Shown: positions 27,618 to 41,150, numbered from the stretch's first letter. The stretch: 64,000 nucleotides of DNA from Gadus chalcogrammus (GCF_026213295.1 NC_079424.1:16527464-16591463), one strand, 5' to 3'. The notes: generated by a model from the letters alone, not told the origin. Program-made: numbers and translations.

Positions 27618-28178
27618 AACTTATTACGATATAATTAATAATTGCATCCAAAAACGACACGATAAGCGTTTACTCTGCATTTTTGGCAATATCCGTACCT
27701 CTTTTGCACTTTTAATCATTCGTCGTGCAGCTTCCTTGCAGCTATAAATGCACTCTCCGTAGCTTGGCTGAAAATGTGCAACAGCACGGGTAACTCCTCG
27801 GTAGGAGCCTGTAGTAAAAGCTGGCCAGCCGACTTCCAACAGCGGGGGGTCAACATCGGAGATCTCGGGGAAATATGTAACGGAGGAGCAGTCCATTGAA
27901 CTGCTAACTGACTGCTCAAAGTCATCCCCGTGGATCGAGTGGCACCGAGGGACCACAGCACTCCGCACTAACCGCTGTATTTCCTCATCCGAGATGAAGT
28001 TGGGAATTCTCTCTTTTTTGAGAAAGTCTATAAACTTGTCCGTCCCGCAGGAAACAAGCTCCTCCAAAGCAAGTCGGTGACTTTCGTTGTACAACTCTTG
28101 GAGATTCAAATCGTTTGTCTTTTTGGTAGCCCACTTTGCGGGTGAATCTTCTAAACATTGCGACAAGGCCGCCATCAT
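25103..28178 (-). CDS. fam83d: FAM83D (CHICA), spindle-associated CK1-alpha anchor
   Basis: FAM83D recruits casein kinase 1 alpha to the mitotic spindle together with HMMR. Four coding exons on the minus strand: 27699-28178, 26484-26651, 26255-26379, 25103-26105 (1776 nt, 591 aa, phases consistent). Residues 1 to about 290 form the DUF1669 pseudo-phospholipase fold: [14 protein letters not shown], the acidic CSSVTYFPE segment, [41 protein letters not shown] and [18 protein letters not shown]. The CK1-binding F-x-x-x-F motif is present as F282 and F286 in [13 protein letters not shown]. The long proline/threonine-rich tail ends with a conserved C-terminal block ([20 protein letters not shown]) that matches the HMMR-side tail of FAM83D. 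The start is ATG 28178, with a second ATG immediately after. Codon 1 to the stop at 25103 has no breaks. Confidence 0.95.
27395..27450. repeat. (TA)n/(GT)n in fam83d intron 1
   Basis: A short TA run followed by GT, inside the intron between 26651 and 27699. Confidence 0.95.
27539..27614. repeat. (GT)38 microsatellite in fam83d intron 1
   Basis: Perfect GT array 85 bp downstream (in gene orientation) of the exon 1 donor. Confidence 0.97.
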
Positions 28179-28369
28179 TAGAACTTTTAAAATGAGTCCG
28201 CAACGTATCAGGTAGGCCTAAAAGGTGACGAGGATTCACGGTACGAAATTTGTATTTTAGCTTTTTCCCTCTGCTCCTGCCCCTCTGCTGGTGTCGAAGA
28301 TCAGCATTGGCTGGCCCGTTGTCGTCAACGCACACTTGCGCTCCGGCCATGCATTGTGAGACTGTCACT

Positions 28370-28400
28370 CTGGGCCAAGTTGACGCTCATTGGCTCATTT
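28370..28400 (-). promoter_or_regulatory. fam83d upstream CCAAT element
   Basis: ATTGG at 28389-28393 reads as CCAAT on the fam83d strand, about 210 bp upstream of the start codon, flanked by a second TTTGG-type word. CCAAT boxes bound by NF-Y are common in mitotic gene promoters. This is inferred from position only. Confidence 0.3.
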
Positions 28401-31400
28401 GGAGGCAAACAAACCTAAAGTACATCCCTCTTTGACTCACCCATCTCTGGTTACTACTGTAGCCTACAACACCCACAACAGCCACATGGAATGAACGAGA
28501 TTAATCAATGACTGACGTGGAAACTGATTTTACGCACACTATAAAATCATGCACGCCTATGTTATAAATGATTGTACGTCCCATATAGCCAGTTAGATTA
28601 TACTCATGTATGTATGTATGTACATGTTATGGTATTATTGTTTACGTTGTAGTGTCTTCGGATGGTTCCCAATAAATCAAATCAATGTGTGGAATTCACT
28701 TAGTCAATAATGGGTTCTAATGAAAATGCTATGATTGTGATCTTCCTATTAGGCGCCATGGCGCTTAAAGTATTTTTCATTGGAAGCAAGTGCTATGTAT
28801 TGCAAATATTGGATTCGATTTGACAAAGGTATTCAGAAACCGAAAGTAATTTTAAGTGTTTGTGTTTTAGAAAGATGGTGTGCTGTAGACAGCATACAGC
28901 AAAGCGTACGCCGCGCGTCTTGACGCATGGAAGGCCAAACAAGGTCACGAGGGTTATCAAAATGATTATTATGTGAAAATCTTTAAAATGTATGCCTCAC
29001 AATGTTTACATAAAAAATACATTAGGGTTCCCAAAGCGTGTGGTGGATACAGTAAAAACCAAAATCCCTCGCCATATATTTCACCCGTTTAGCCCTCTCC
29101 GTGGCGCCATTGTATACGTAGACGCTCCGAGACCTTACCCTAACAACATACCCAAATGTGCCTGTGCCCAATGTACGTATCACCCTCCCTCCCCCTTACA
29201 ATCCCCGTCCCCTCCCCGCCCTTTCCAAAATTTAGATGAAAGGGCTTTTGGATTTTGGGTGACGCTTTGAATCACGTGTTCATAGGAAATACACTCGCTA
29301 TAATTTTGGCTGCCTCGTCCTGCGCCGCCGACCATAGTTGTTTGCTGTCCATACTGTGTACCAGGATAGGTAATGTACCTTGCATGTGGTCACTAGCGAG
29401 TTCACGCCAGTTCACCGGGTTCACTTGAGGAGACATCCCACCCCCTCCTCTCAAAGCTGAACGAAGGGAGCTAATCTAATATTATTCATTTATATATTAA
29501 TGTCGGATTCCGTCTCCCGGGCCAACCATTAAGGTAAGAATAATATGTAACAATCCAACGGTCATACTTGTTATTACGGGTGTGCGATACCAAGTTGTGG
29601 CCAGAAACTAATGCCTCGCTTTTGCATGTTATATGGTGCTGTAGTCTAGGCAGTTTATATCAAGTCGCCAATGTATAAAATGGCGACAGTAGGTGGGGGG
29701 TGGAGGGTGTGCGGAGTAAGGATTTTTTTGGGGAATATTCATTAGGCTTTATCTTTGCTAGAGTAGCCGATCTGTGGTGAGAAGTAAGCTGAGAGACAGT
29801 GTTTGCCCACAGCCGTGCGAAGTGAACGGGTTAACGCGCCAGTTTGCTACACTTACGAGAAGAATGTATTCATCGACTCGTTTGCGCTCTCGCACGCTAT
29901 AGAATGTGACGTATCTCCTTATTTTATTAACCAACGCGGCGAATGTTTCCTTTTGCCTTAAAGTGAGGACTTTCGCTTCTGAAAAAATACAAACTTCAAA
30001 TAGTAGCCATAGTCATCGTCAGATTAATTTAGTCTGGGTCCACGAATCGTATCTGCATACTAAATACTATTATGAATTCCTATTGATTTTTAACTCCCTA
30101 ACAAATCATTTTTTTTTCTAGAGCAGTTAGGCAGGCCCTTATCACCACGTACAAAACTATTTCATTTCCTCCTCTTCTTTTAAGGCTTGTCGCGGCTCCT
30201 CATAATACATACCATAAAAATTCCCTCTAAACAACGTTGTCTATATCGGCTGCATAATGGTTACAAATTCACCTCTGTCTGAAAACCCCTTTTCTGAGTA
30301 ATGATGATATAATATTACTCGTGCTCACGCAGTCCAATGTATTTTTAGCAACATGTACTGTATGAACATACATGACATGTTGGTGTAACGATGATTGCCA
30401 TGTGTCTCCCTTTCCCCTGAGGGGAGGGACCTCTTTGCTGACTAATGTTGCCATGTGTGGGTCCTGTGTCCAAAACATCTGTCACCAAAAAAACCCGTAT
30501 TGGCCAAGCAGCAAGAACAGCAGCCCTTTTCATTTGTAATAACCCTGTGACTTATATATGGTCCATTTGAGACCTGACAATTACCACATATACCACATTT
30601 CTTTTTGTCAATTTTCTGGCAACTCCCCTGTTGCCAGGAGTGTCCTAACAGAATATATCTCAGCTTTAATGTGCTGGTGCAAGCTCTGTGTAATCCACAC
30701 AACACAAGCATATCCCTGCTTCATTCACATTCTTCACTCTGCAGGTGTGATTGCAGACACAACAAAGGGGGAGGATGGGGGGGGGGGGGTTCTGTCACTT
30801 GCCAAGCCTGAACTGAGCCGGGCTCTCCCGCTTTGGGTCCAGGGAGTAAGGTGCCTGTGGAGGGGCTTCTCTCCTGAACGAAAGCCGGTGCTGCACTGGG
30901 GGAATGTCAATCGCCTTTGTGGGTGCCTGGGAACGCTCCCCCCCCCCGCCCCCCCCTCTCCTGCCTTCCCTCCACCGCACCCTGCCCCTCCACCCCACCC
31001 CCCTTCCCGGAACTGTTCTAATGAGGCCACGCATATTGCCTTTCATCCCTCACTCTCTGCAATTAGGAACAGCTCACAGTTTTAGTTATGGCCAAAACAC
31101 AGAGGGTTTGTATACACAGATACAGGGTAATGGGTCCGGTGGGCCCACTCACCTCTGCAAATATAAAAAGGCACCGGCAGCATACTTTGCCCTGTGCTGC
31201 TGCACTTACACCATACTGTACTTTAAGGATCTCAGCGTTCCGGCGCAGAGAGACGCCGGCAGGGCCGGCATTGTGTTGTGGCCCCCGACGGTTCACCACT
31301 GCTCTCCTGTCAGGGAGGGAGACAGAGGAAGGTCATGTGGTCGTGATTTGCTGTTTAAGCTGACATCAAGTGTATAACATTCCTCAAGTTGGGAGGAAAA

Positions 31401-32552
31401 TCAACTGTAATGCCAGCCACATCAATTTCCTGGCTGTTTTCGAACAAAACATCCATGAAATGTCTCCTGTTCCGAGCAGAATACTTCACCCGTTGTCCTT
31501 ATTTGCCTTTTGTAAATAGAACAAACAAAAGACAGAAGAAATGTAATTTTACACACACATTTACTTTTAGTTTTGGCTTGGTATTTGCTTCGTTCCCCTC
31601 GCATAGTAGTACATATCAAATCCAGAGGTTTGCCTCTTCTCATACAGGCTTTGGCGTGTGTGCGCAGTTTCAACCCTGAAAGAAGCCTCCCAATGCTCAC
31701 ACCATGGAGAGAAGAGAGGGCAAGGGGCTCATGAGCAACGGCCACTTTAGTGCACAAAAAGGTTCAGGTCAGCAGGAGCTGGCATTTACCAAGTTCTGGC
31801 AGTTGAAAAAAGAGCCTCTGGTGTCAGCCATCTTAGGGATGGACCGAGGAGCAACGTGCCGCGCGGCGCCATCTTTCTTTCTTGCTTTCTTTTTATTTTT
31901 TTTAAGTTGCCAAATCAATGCCTGTAGTCTTGGCGACAGAACTGAAGGACTTATTTACCCAAAAGTGGTGAAAAAAGGGATGCATGAGTCAGTGTTTTCT
32001 TCTTCCCCAGCGTGCACCAAGGTTTATTTGTCTGTCATTCATCAGGGCCACAGTAGGGTTAGGGGAACAATGTAGGTTTTCAATGGCGCTGGCTTTAATA
32101 GGAGACGACACAGGGCTTCAGGAGAGATGCGTCGAGATGTGGCGCCCGGACCTCTGTCCTGATTTACACTCACGGTCGGCACCTCCTTCTTTTATTCTAT
32201 ATAATATGGCGCTTTCTTCCCTCCGATTATGTTTCAGGTTTTTCTCTCTGTACGTTTTTTTTCCGGCTGTTTGTTAGTGAACGGCGGTTTGCCGTCGTAT
32301 ACAATGCACGCCCGGGAACGCAAATCCGGTGCCATAAACACCAAGGCAACAGAGGAATACGGCATGTTTCTGTGTCTAGAAAATAAAAGTCCCCATTGAC
32401 CTCAACCAAGTGATGTGAAAACAGACTAAACCATGAATGCACTTGTTTAAAGATGTCTGCCAGGCCCATGTGGATTAAGTTTTGTCCTGCACTGGACTCA
32501 GCCTTAGGAATTGCATGTGTGTGTGTATTTGTGTGTCTGTACCTTGAGTCAG

Positions 32553-32554
<2 letters not shown>

Positions 32555-32636
<82 letters not shown>

Positions 32637-32647
32637 CGTGTGTGTGT
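32555..32647. repeat. (GT)n microsatellite
   Basis: GT array with GCGTGC variants at the 3' end. Confidence 0.97.
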
Positions 32648-33061
32648 ACCTTGCCTCCTTATGTGGGTGTTAGTGTGTGCGTGTGCGCCCGTGTGTCTTG
32701 AGGTTGGGTGGGTGTGGGCGAGTGGCCCTTCTGTGTGTAGTGTTGTGGGGGAAGAGAGGGGTTGCCATGGCGATTTTAACACATGAGTGGCACCGCCGAC
32801 TGGTCTCCCAGCGGACGGGACTGCAGGCATGGAGGTAGAGCCGGGGTGGGCGGCCAGGGAGCGAGACCAGGGAGGGAGGGAGGGGTGTATGTTGAGGAGG
32901 TTGAAGACGTCTGACAACACCTGCGACCCAAGCAGGGGACACGCACACACAGATACACATAGACACACACACATTCACACCCACTGACCACAAACATACA
33001 CATAGACCCACACATACACACACATACATACATACACGCATTCCTACCGCACACACGTACC

Positions 33062-33096
33062 GAACACACACACACACACACACACAGACACAAATA

Positions 33097-33144
<48 letters not shown>

Positions 33145-33175
33145 TAGACACACACACACACACATATACACACAC
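33062..33175. repeat. Compound CA microsatellite
   Basis: Two CA blocks each preceded or followed by AAATAGACAC, a small higher-order duplication. Confidence 0.9.
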
Positions 33176-34054
33176 TCTTGCAAAGTACACACACATACAT
33201 ACACTCAAACACACATACGCATATGGACTGCACATAGACACACACAAACATATTAACAGCACTTACCGAGGAAGATTGGCAGCAGTGTTTGGGGCATGGG
33301 TGTGTGTGTAGTGGGAGGCTGTATTAGCGCAGAGGCTAGCGACCCCATGATGACTCTTGATTGTTCCCTGCCACCGTTTGTTCCTTCATGGCCAGCCAGC
33401 GTACCCCACCGGACCAAAGATGGCCCCCCCTCCCCATCCCCAGCCCACAAAACACACAACTTGCTCTCCATGCGGCCGGTGAGACGGGACCCAGGAGACA
33501 CCCACGTCTCCGCAGTGGACAGGACCAGCCAAAAAACCCAAATAAAATACCCCCCGGAAAAAACGCGTGCCACTCAGAGTTGCCGAGGCCGGATCCCACT
33601 TTTGTAAAGGACATGTTGTTTCAAGTCCGCTTCACTGTGTAATTCCCCAGTAATTGCTATCTGTTTCTGGCTCCTATTCGGGTGTCCAGCTGATCCTCTC
33701 ACATGACGTTAATCTATTTAATGGATGCTTGGCAGAAGAATTCTCTCCCTCGACAGATTTGGGGATAATTTAAATATATCGGACGTGAGTTCCCCCTAGC
33801 TACGCTGCCTCTCAGCCATCATGGCAGTGGATTTTATACAATACAAAAAAAAATACAAATTGATATTGAACAACATTCTCAAATATTGGAACTAAACGGT
33901 GTAATATTAATAATAATAATGATATCACTGGCGTTTTTTTCATTCGTCTGGTTTCCATTTCCGACATCAAGGGACCTGAAGCAGATTCTTTACTTCAAAG
34001 ATTTAAGATTTCAAAATGGTGCAGGTGTTAAATATTATTCAGGGGAGGCTTGAA

Positions 34055-34228
<174 letters not shown>

Positions 34229-37200
34229 GTGTGTGCGCCTGGAATATTGAAATGGCGCTGCGTGTCATTATCATCAGTCACCCCCCCCCCCCCCCCTCCT
34301 CAATTCACTCCTAACTGTCTTCACTTCCTATTCCTTTGTCCTTCCTTTTCCTTCCATTCTACTCACCTATTTCTGCGACGAGCCCCAAGACAAATGGCCC
34401 AATCGCTGTGGCGTTCGTGTCCGCTGTAGGTGACCCCCAACACATCGGTGGGTTTTTTTTCTGATTTCACTGGAGGTGTTTGTTGATTGAATAGTAATTT
34501 CCAGCGACCGCCCCACAGCGCGCCTCTGCCTTCCATTTTGTAGTAGCCCACTTCAAATTGGAGATGTTTTTTTTTTTTATAAATACTATAATTACTGAAG
34601 CAATTTATGTGGCGATGAAAGGAACGAAGTGCCTTTTTCATGTTTGAAATTGATTTATTGAAAGAGGAGCAGCGCACTGTTTGTAATTTAAAACTGTGGA
34701 GCAAGTGATCAATTATTAATGAGATGTAAATATAATGTTGTTAGGGAAATGTTTAAAGGGTGCGAGAGGGAAACCTCATGGTAAAACAAATCACTGTGAC
34801 ATAAAATAAGACAAGAGGGTAGCGAGGGAGTGGGACGCGTGTAATATAACCAGGTTTATACACCCCAAAAAATGGTTGTTTATTTTGTATTGGGTGGTCG
34901 TTAACACACATCCCCGTTGGCCCCTCGTGGCTCCCGGAAGTGGAGAGAAGTCTGTCTGCGGTCCATCACCTTATTGCTTTTTCAATCCTCGTCCGCTCAT
35001 GTGAGAAAGAAACCGCGCTTTTCTTTCCATGTATGCCAAGCAGCCGCTGGCAGGGCCGGCGCGGGGACATACGACACACCAGTGACTGCCATCGTCTCAA
35101 CATTGTCTAGCTCGCCGGCTGAAACACGAGGACGGGCTTTTCAGAAAGCTCCTTTCAATGGCTCTCCATCTGCAAGGCCCTTGTCTTGTGTCTGATCGCA
35201 CGTCTCCCTCGCCAGATAAAGCAGCCCATTCTTTTGATCGGTGACCTGTTTTTTTTGTTGTTTTTTTACATAAGTTTCCAAGCAAAAAAATGTGACTGGT
35301 TCTTTGGAGGTTTCACATGCAGCAAGGCGGGTTTTTCGCCGTTGTCTGTCCTGTCACGGAGAATCCCCCTGGGCCCGCTGTAGGATAGTACACCAGACAA
35401 GGCAAATTGCCTTGACCGAAATTGCCATCTCTGCAGCATAATTTTCCCCCCCATTTCAGCTATGTCCAAACATCTTGCGACTTATACTGTTCTGCCATTT
35501 TAAGAAAAGAAGGAAAAGAAAAACAGACAACATTATTTGTTTAAGAATGAACAATAGAAAATGCAAGCGGCAACCACATCAACAAGGACACCAAACGAGG
35601 ACCAATCTCCCCATACAGAAAAAGAGTCTCTCGAATGGAAAAGCATAACAAAGGTCTCTCACACAGATGTTTTGGATGTGCATGATCAGATGCCTCTCTT
35701 GCGTGAGGACAGCCTTCCAAAATCCCTTTTAGTTCAGTGGAACAAACTCTGTGAACCCCTTGTCCTCACCAGGGGTTAATCGAGTGCGCTGTTGTGGAGA
35801 GAACGGGAGAGTATCATGACCTCTCCAGCGGCGTAACATACAGCACATGCACACGTCTGCGTGCACTGAACTAGGATTAGTGCATAAGATGCTCCTGACC
35901 TAGTTTTTTTGTTGTCGTTGTTGGAGTTGCTGTTCCTGTTTGTTGTGTTTGGTTACCGTTTTTTTTGGTCTAAAGGTCTGAAAAGGAATGAGGTTATCAA
36001 GGATACCTTGCAGTCTGTCTGGAGATCAGCGTGTCCTATTAGCTGGTTCTTTCATTTAGATTTTACGTTCGTCCTGGAACAGGTTGTTCATCTTTTATTC
36101 ACCAGTGAGTCGGCTCTGGTGAGAGTGCACGGCAGGACTGCTAAACGCCTATGTATTAAAGTCCACTTTTTGCACATGTGCTAATGCTGTGAGACATACA
36201 ATCGGTCACGAGTATGTGCCGTTTAAACACTGCGCCATCTCCATAATCCAGCATGAAAGGTTAAGGTGTGCTAAAAGCGCAGCATAAACAGGCTCTAAAT
36301 TATGGGTTTTCCACGGAAAGCGGCAGGCTAAATGATATGGATCACTAATGACTGAGCGAGAGACGTTTTCAGCTGTGTGTCAAACAAAAAAACATTTGCG
36401 GGTCTCACAAAGCTGGGGAACGGTAAAAAGGAAGTGTGTGCGTGAGTGTGTGTGTTTGTGCAGTGTGTGTCGGGAGTTCACCGAAAGGGCATTGAAATGA
36501 GAGCTCTGACTTGCATATGTTTTATTATATTTTTCCAGGCAACATGTTTCGCATACTGTATCGTATGGGAAGATAACAATGGATATCTTTACCAATGATA
36601 AACAATCACTGGGCAGATATGAACTTTGCCTTGGCCAGAGCCATAAAAATCTCTATTAGATATGATATTACTTGTTTCCAGTGGGACCTTTATGAAGAGT
36701 TGAGCACTGTGAACACACTTTCTCACTATCCTCCAACCACCAGTGTTATTACGATGGGACAGGCAGCTTAGATATCATCTTCAATGCTTAAAGAGTCAAA
36801 TATTGTATTGAGTCCTCAGACTGTATAGGCATGTAGGCAAGAATCCTCATACTACATGCAATTTATTAGAACATGCTACCGACATGACTATCTGGGTCAG
36901 GTACTAATCATATGATGCACCCATAGGGTTCTTTGCACTGCGTCATGATTGGATTGTACAATATAGCCTCTGTCAAATTTTAAATGTGGCTGGGATCCAA
37001 TCTTGGCAGCATAGTCGCTGGCCTTAATGTGAAGCACATGATTGTGCGAAGCAATTTCCCAGTAAGTACACACTCACAGTTATAGAATGCTTGAATGTGT
37101 ATCTGCACGCACTTGACCAATAGTCATACAAGGGTAGGTTGTTGTCATACATACAAACTATCATATGTTTGCTTTTCAGAAATATCCAAAAAGCCGGTCA

Positions 37201-38219
37201 GGTTGACCCAGTGTATTTCAGTGATAAACATTCACTAATTTTTTATTAATTCCCCTGTCAGGATTCTCATTTGCATTTGACACAAACTCCTAACATACCT
37301 TCAAAAATTTCATGAAACGTTTTCTAATGATTTTAATTAATAACGTGTCTGTAGTGGAACACTAAGCCTAAAAACAGTTATGAATATATTTTCACTTTTC
37401 CTTTGGTTGCTCATCACAATGTCACGTTGCTGGCAGCGTTGGACACATCTGGCACCGACAGAGTCAAATGAACAAAACACTTCAACTCAGTCGGGATCTC
37501 AGAATATGTGCAGCAAGGCAGGTGACGGTACTTAATCGCATTGTTAGCTTCTCCTTGAACACTTCTTGGTGTGGACAATTAACATTTTTCTAAATTACAT
37601 CTCAACACTTCTGAAGGATGAACTCGGCAGTCCTTCATGGAAATAATGAAATGACTCGTTCCTTCAGTAATTAATGAGTCCTAATGTACTATGATTAAGA
37701 ACAACAACGGAACCTAATTTACTTTGACGGAATCTTATACTTTAGTCAAATTCAAAAGGCCATATTCAAGATAGTTCTAGAAGTGGTTAGCAATGAGGAT
37801 CCAAGGATATAACAGAAATCTACCAGGCCATCTGTTACAATCCTCCATTAAGGCAGAGTGTCTGATATGGGACTAATGAGACATGTGGACATGCTGCAGT
37901 GAGATATTTAGTGAAGCCTTTCACAATTCTTGTGGACATAATACATGTAAACACTGTCTCCCTAAAAATATTGATGCTCTGAAGAATTGTTTTCATGATT
38001 TATCTTTTAATATCAGATAATGGTCCCATGGGCCGGAATCCACGCCCCAGAACATGTCTTAACTAACAACAATGAACTTTCATTATTTCCTCTGTATTTC
38101 CAAATTTGGGGAAATCGCCAAGCTTGACTGGGAGACGAGTTATGCACTAATTTGAATGAAATTGATCTGCTAAATCTTTTTGACAATCTCTTTTTCATTT
38201 TAAATCTCTTATGTCCTAG

Positions 38220-38429
38220 GTTTCCAGCAGTCTACAAAGGCAAACTTGTCCATGGACCAGAAATCCTAAAGAGGCGGACCGGCCATCATGAAGCAACACT
38301 GTGATGTCATATTAACTGCTCCATGACACTAAACCTCTGTTTGACCTCTCCACTATCCACCCGCCCTCTGTTTCCATCAGACCGGACCTTCAACCAGTCA
38401 CTCACACACACAACACACAGCACTGCACC
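38220..38429 (+). other. zhx3 5'UTR segment of the coding exon
   Basis: A pyrimidine-rich acceptor ending in TCCTAG at 38214-38219 precedes 210 bp without coding potential leading to the zhx3 start. This indicates an upstream noncoding exon, as in other ZHX genes. Confidence 0.55.
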
Positions 38430-41150
38430 ATGGCTAGCAAGAGGAAGTCCACTGTGCCCTGCATGATACCATCCAAATCCAAGCACATGCGTGAGGAGAT
38501 CATAATGGGCTGCCTGCCAGATCTCCTGCCCACAATCCCAGAAGATAGCATACTCAGCATCTCTGGAGACGGGTCCGGCCACAACCAACACACGTCCCCC
38601 AAACCACCCGAAATCAACAGGGGACAGAAAGGGGGCACGTACAGTTGCTCAAACTGTCGGTTTGAGTCCAGAGACCTGAACTACTTTCTGGACCACATGC
38701 ATAATTGCCACATAGACTTCAGAGCACAGCCCACCTTCTACTGCCTCAACTGCGGGGTATCAGTTGTGCGTTTTGAGGCCCTGGCTCTGCATAACGCTAA
38801 GGCCCACAGAGGAATAATGCAAGGCTCCATCACAGCCTCCCTCCAAGTCAACAAGAGGGACGGGTTGACCACCGTGGAGCAAAGTCTCTTCACTGAAAGT
38901 GGGGAAGACTACAGAGAGTCTGGGCTGTCTCTCACCAAAACACCCATTGCAAAGATGATGAAAACCAAGGGAGAGCACAAAAAGATAGTGGTTTCCCACA
39001 CTGTGGAGGTACGAAAGATAGACACTGGAAAGGATGTAGACCTCAACATGCTGACAAATGTGCCTGAACTCCAAAACGGGGCTCTCAATGTTTCTGGTGC
39101 CCCAGCTATGTCGAGGACTACCGTCACCCGCGTGACCACGACGACGTCCAATCAAGTCTTTCACCAGCAGACGCCTCCCCTTTACTCCTCCCATTCCTCC
39201 AATTCCTTTAAAGACCTTCCAAAGGTGATGATCCCTCTAAGCAGCATCCCGACCTACCATGCCGCCATGGACACCAGCAGCTTCCTGAAGACATCCTTTG
39301 GCAAGTTCCCCTATCCGACCAAAGCAGAGCTCTGCTATCTGACGGTGGTCTCAGAGTTCCCAGAGGAGCAGATCAAGTTGTGGTTCACCGCCCAGCGGCT
39401 CAAGCAGGGTATCAGCTGGTCTCCTGAGGAGATTGAAGAGGCCAGGAGGAAGATGTTCAACACTGTTTTCCAGGGCCAGCCACAGCAGAAGCAGCCGGTA
39501 GTGCCACAGCATGCCAGTCACATGGTCACCCACCGCACCGTCACCTCCCAGCCTGCCCTATTGGGCCCAGTAGGACCACACTACCCCATGCCCAATATCC
39601 CCTTCGGCAGTTTAAGGAATCGATCCACCGGGGTCATTACCACACAAGCTAACATGTCCACCAACCCCAAGGTCACGAGGGTCACCTACTCTGCTCCAGC
39701 CTACCCCCCAAAGTTTCCATCTGTTGTTAGAACGGCGCAGGTGCTGAGCAAGAACACCCACCTACCACCGCTTGAGCCAACTAAGAACAATGGCCTGGAC
39801 ATGGCTGGAGGCAGTGTCTGCGTCAGTAGCACTAGCAGCAGTCGCAGCAGTAGCAGCAGCAGTTGCAGCAGTAGCAGCAGCATCAGCAGTTATTCCAGTT
39901 GTAGTAACGGCGGGGAAACTGGAAAAAAGAAGCACGTGAACGGCAACAGCCCCACTAACGGAATGGTTACCTGCTCTAACAACACGAGCAATAATGAGGA
40001 GCACGGCAGCAACACGCACGTCAAAATGGACACTATACCCATGGAGATGGAAGGTGGTGCCACTACCAAGAGTAAAGTGATTGTGAATAACACCAGCATA
40101 ACTGACATCCCCTGCAACACCTATAACAACAACAGCACTATGACTCAACACGAGCAGTCCCGGTTCACAAAGCCTAATGGCGACTGCAATAACTATACGA
40201 ACCAACACACCAAAAACGGCAGTATAAGTAGTGATTGCCCCAGCACTACAGGTAACGACAGTGTTCCCGACTTCCCCAACCATGCAACCAGCAACTCCCC
40301 AAACGAAAGCACCAGCACCACTGTCATTACCAAGAGCTGCAGCAGCCTGTCGCCTCTGGAGGAGGGCCCGTTCACCAAGGACTTCCCCATCAAAGGCATG
40401 TCGATCCTGCAGCAACTCATCAAGGACGACCCCCCTGAGCAGGACCCGTGCTGTCCAGAGGTGAAGTTCGATCCCATCCAGATCAACCTGAAGAAACAGA
40501 AGATGAACGACCTGGAGCCTAAGTCAGATATGGATATTTTTGCGCCTTTAACAATGAACCCAGTTACATTCGACAGTCCCCTATCACAGCCGTCCTTTCC
40601 ATCCCCCTGGGGCAATATGACCCCTCACCAGGTGCACATCCTCCGGCAAGTGTTCTGCGGCACACCCTGGCCCAGCAGCCAGCAGTACGAGGACCTAAGC
40701 ATCATGACTGGCCTGCCCAAGTCAGAGGTGGTGCGTTGGTTCAGCGACAGCCGCTACATCCACAAGAACAGCCAGCGGAAGTGGCTGGAGAGCTACCAGC
40801 GCCTGCCAATGGAGTCGGAGGAGGCCAACGCCCGCGGAGAGGCTAACGGCCAGACGCCAATGGACCCACTGATGGTGCGGAGGAATTCCCCGGAGCAAGA
40901 CAAGACCATGCACAACGAGGGAGCGGGAGCAGGCATCAACCTGTGTCAGCGCGAGGTGTGGCAGGATGCATACTCCCCGCTGCTCGGCCTGATGGGCTCC
41001 GCAGAGGCCGGGGACCGAGGGAGGCCCGGGACATCAGTGCCACCTGGGGTCCTGCAGGACACTTGGTTGGAGAGCGTCAAGGACCACCCGCAGCCAATGG
41101 CCAACCAGTCCTTCATGGAGCAGCAGACGGATGCCAGCCAGGCCAGGTAG
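38430..41150 (+). CDS. zhx3: ZHX3-type zinc fingers and homeoboxes protein with reduced homeodomain set
   Basis: Nuclear repressor of the ZHX family that dimerises and binds NF-Y. A single large exon encodes 906 aa. The N-terminus MASKRKSTVPCMIP is the ZHX signature. C2H2 finger 1 is at about 71-94 (C73, C76, H89, H94) and finger 2 at about 103-126 (C105, C108, H121, H126). Homeodomain 1, about 282-343, is very strongly ZHX3-like (KFPYPTKAELCYLTVV, WFTAQRLKQGISWSPEEIE). A second homeodomain, about 730-790, matches the fourth of mammalian ZHX3 (GLPKSEVVRWFSDSRY, RKWLESYQR), preceded by the QINLKKQK block. The expected homeodomains 2 and 3 are missing; residues 460-640 are Ser/Asn/Thr low complexity, with a Ser run at about 466-492. 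No homeodomain 5 is seen. The stop at 41148 sits inside a good splice donor (CAG|GTAGGT), so a short further coding exon is possible. Confidence 0.92.
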   Translation: MASKRKSTVPCMIPSKSKHMREEIIMGCLPDLLPTIPEDSILSISGDGSGHNQHTSPKPPEINRGQKGGTYSCSNCRFESRDLNYFLDHMHNCHIDFRAQPTFYCLNCGVSVVRFEALALHNAKAHRGIMQGSITASLQVNKRDGLTTVEQSLFTESGEDYRESGLSLTKTPIAKMMKTKGEHKKIVVSHTVEVRKIDTGKDVDLNMLTNVPELQNGALNVSGAPAMSRTTVTRVTTTTSNQVFHQQTPPLYSSHSSNSFKDLPKVMIPLSSIPTYHAAMDTSSFLKTSFGKFPYPTKAELCYLTVVSEFPEEQIKLWFTAQRLKQGISWSPEEIEEARRKMFNTVFQGQPQQKQPVVPQHASHMVTHRTVTSQPALLGPVGPHYPMPNIPFGSLRNRSTGVITTQANMSTNPKVTRVTYSAPAYPPKFPSVVRTAQVLSKNTHLPPLEPTKNNGLDMAGGSVCVSSTSSSRSSSSSSCSSSSSISSYSSCSNGGETGKKKHVNGNSPTNGMVTCSNNTSNNEEHGSNTHVKMDTIPMEMEGGATTKSKVIVNNTSITDIPCNTYNNNSTMTQHEQSRFTKPNGDCNNYTNQHTKNGSISSDCPSTTGNDSVPDFPNHATSNSPNESTSTTVITKSCSSLSPLEEGPFTKDFPIKGMSILQQLIKDDPPEQDPCCPEVKFDPIQINLKKQKMNDLEPKSDMDIFAPLTMNPVTFDSPLSQPSFPSPWGNMTPHQVHILRQVFCGTPWPSSQQYEDLSIMTGLPKSEVVRWFSDSRYIHKNSQRKWLESYQRLPMESEEANARGEANGQTPMDPLMVRRNSPEQDKTMHNEGAGAGINLCQREVWQDAYSPLLGLMGSAEAGDRGRPGTSVPPGVLQDTWLESVKDHPQPMANQSFMEQQTDASQAR

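Noticed and set aside
37325..37345. HNF1-like TTAATTAATAAC as a hindbrain mafb enhancer site
   Set aside because: A single imperfect match 33 kb away, beyond fam83d; not enough to support a call.
39762..40415. 217-codon minus-strand open frame
   Set aside because: Antisense shadow of the low-complexity zhx3 linker.
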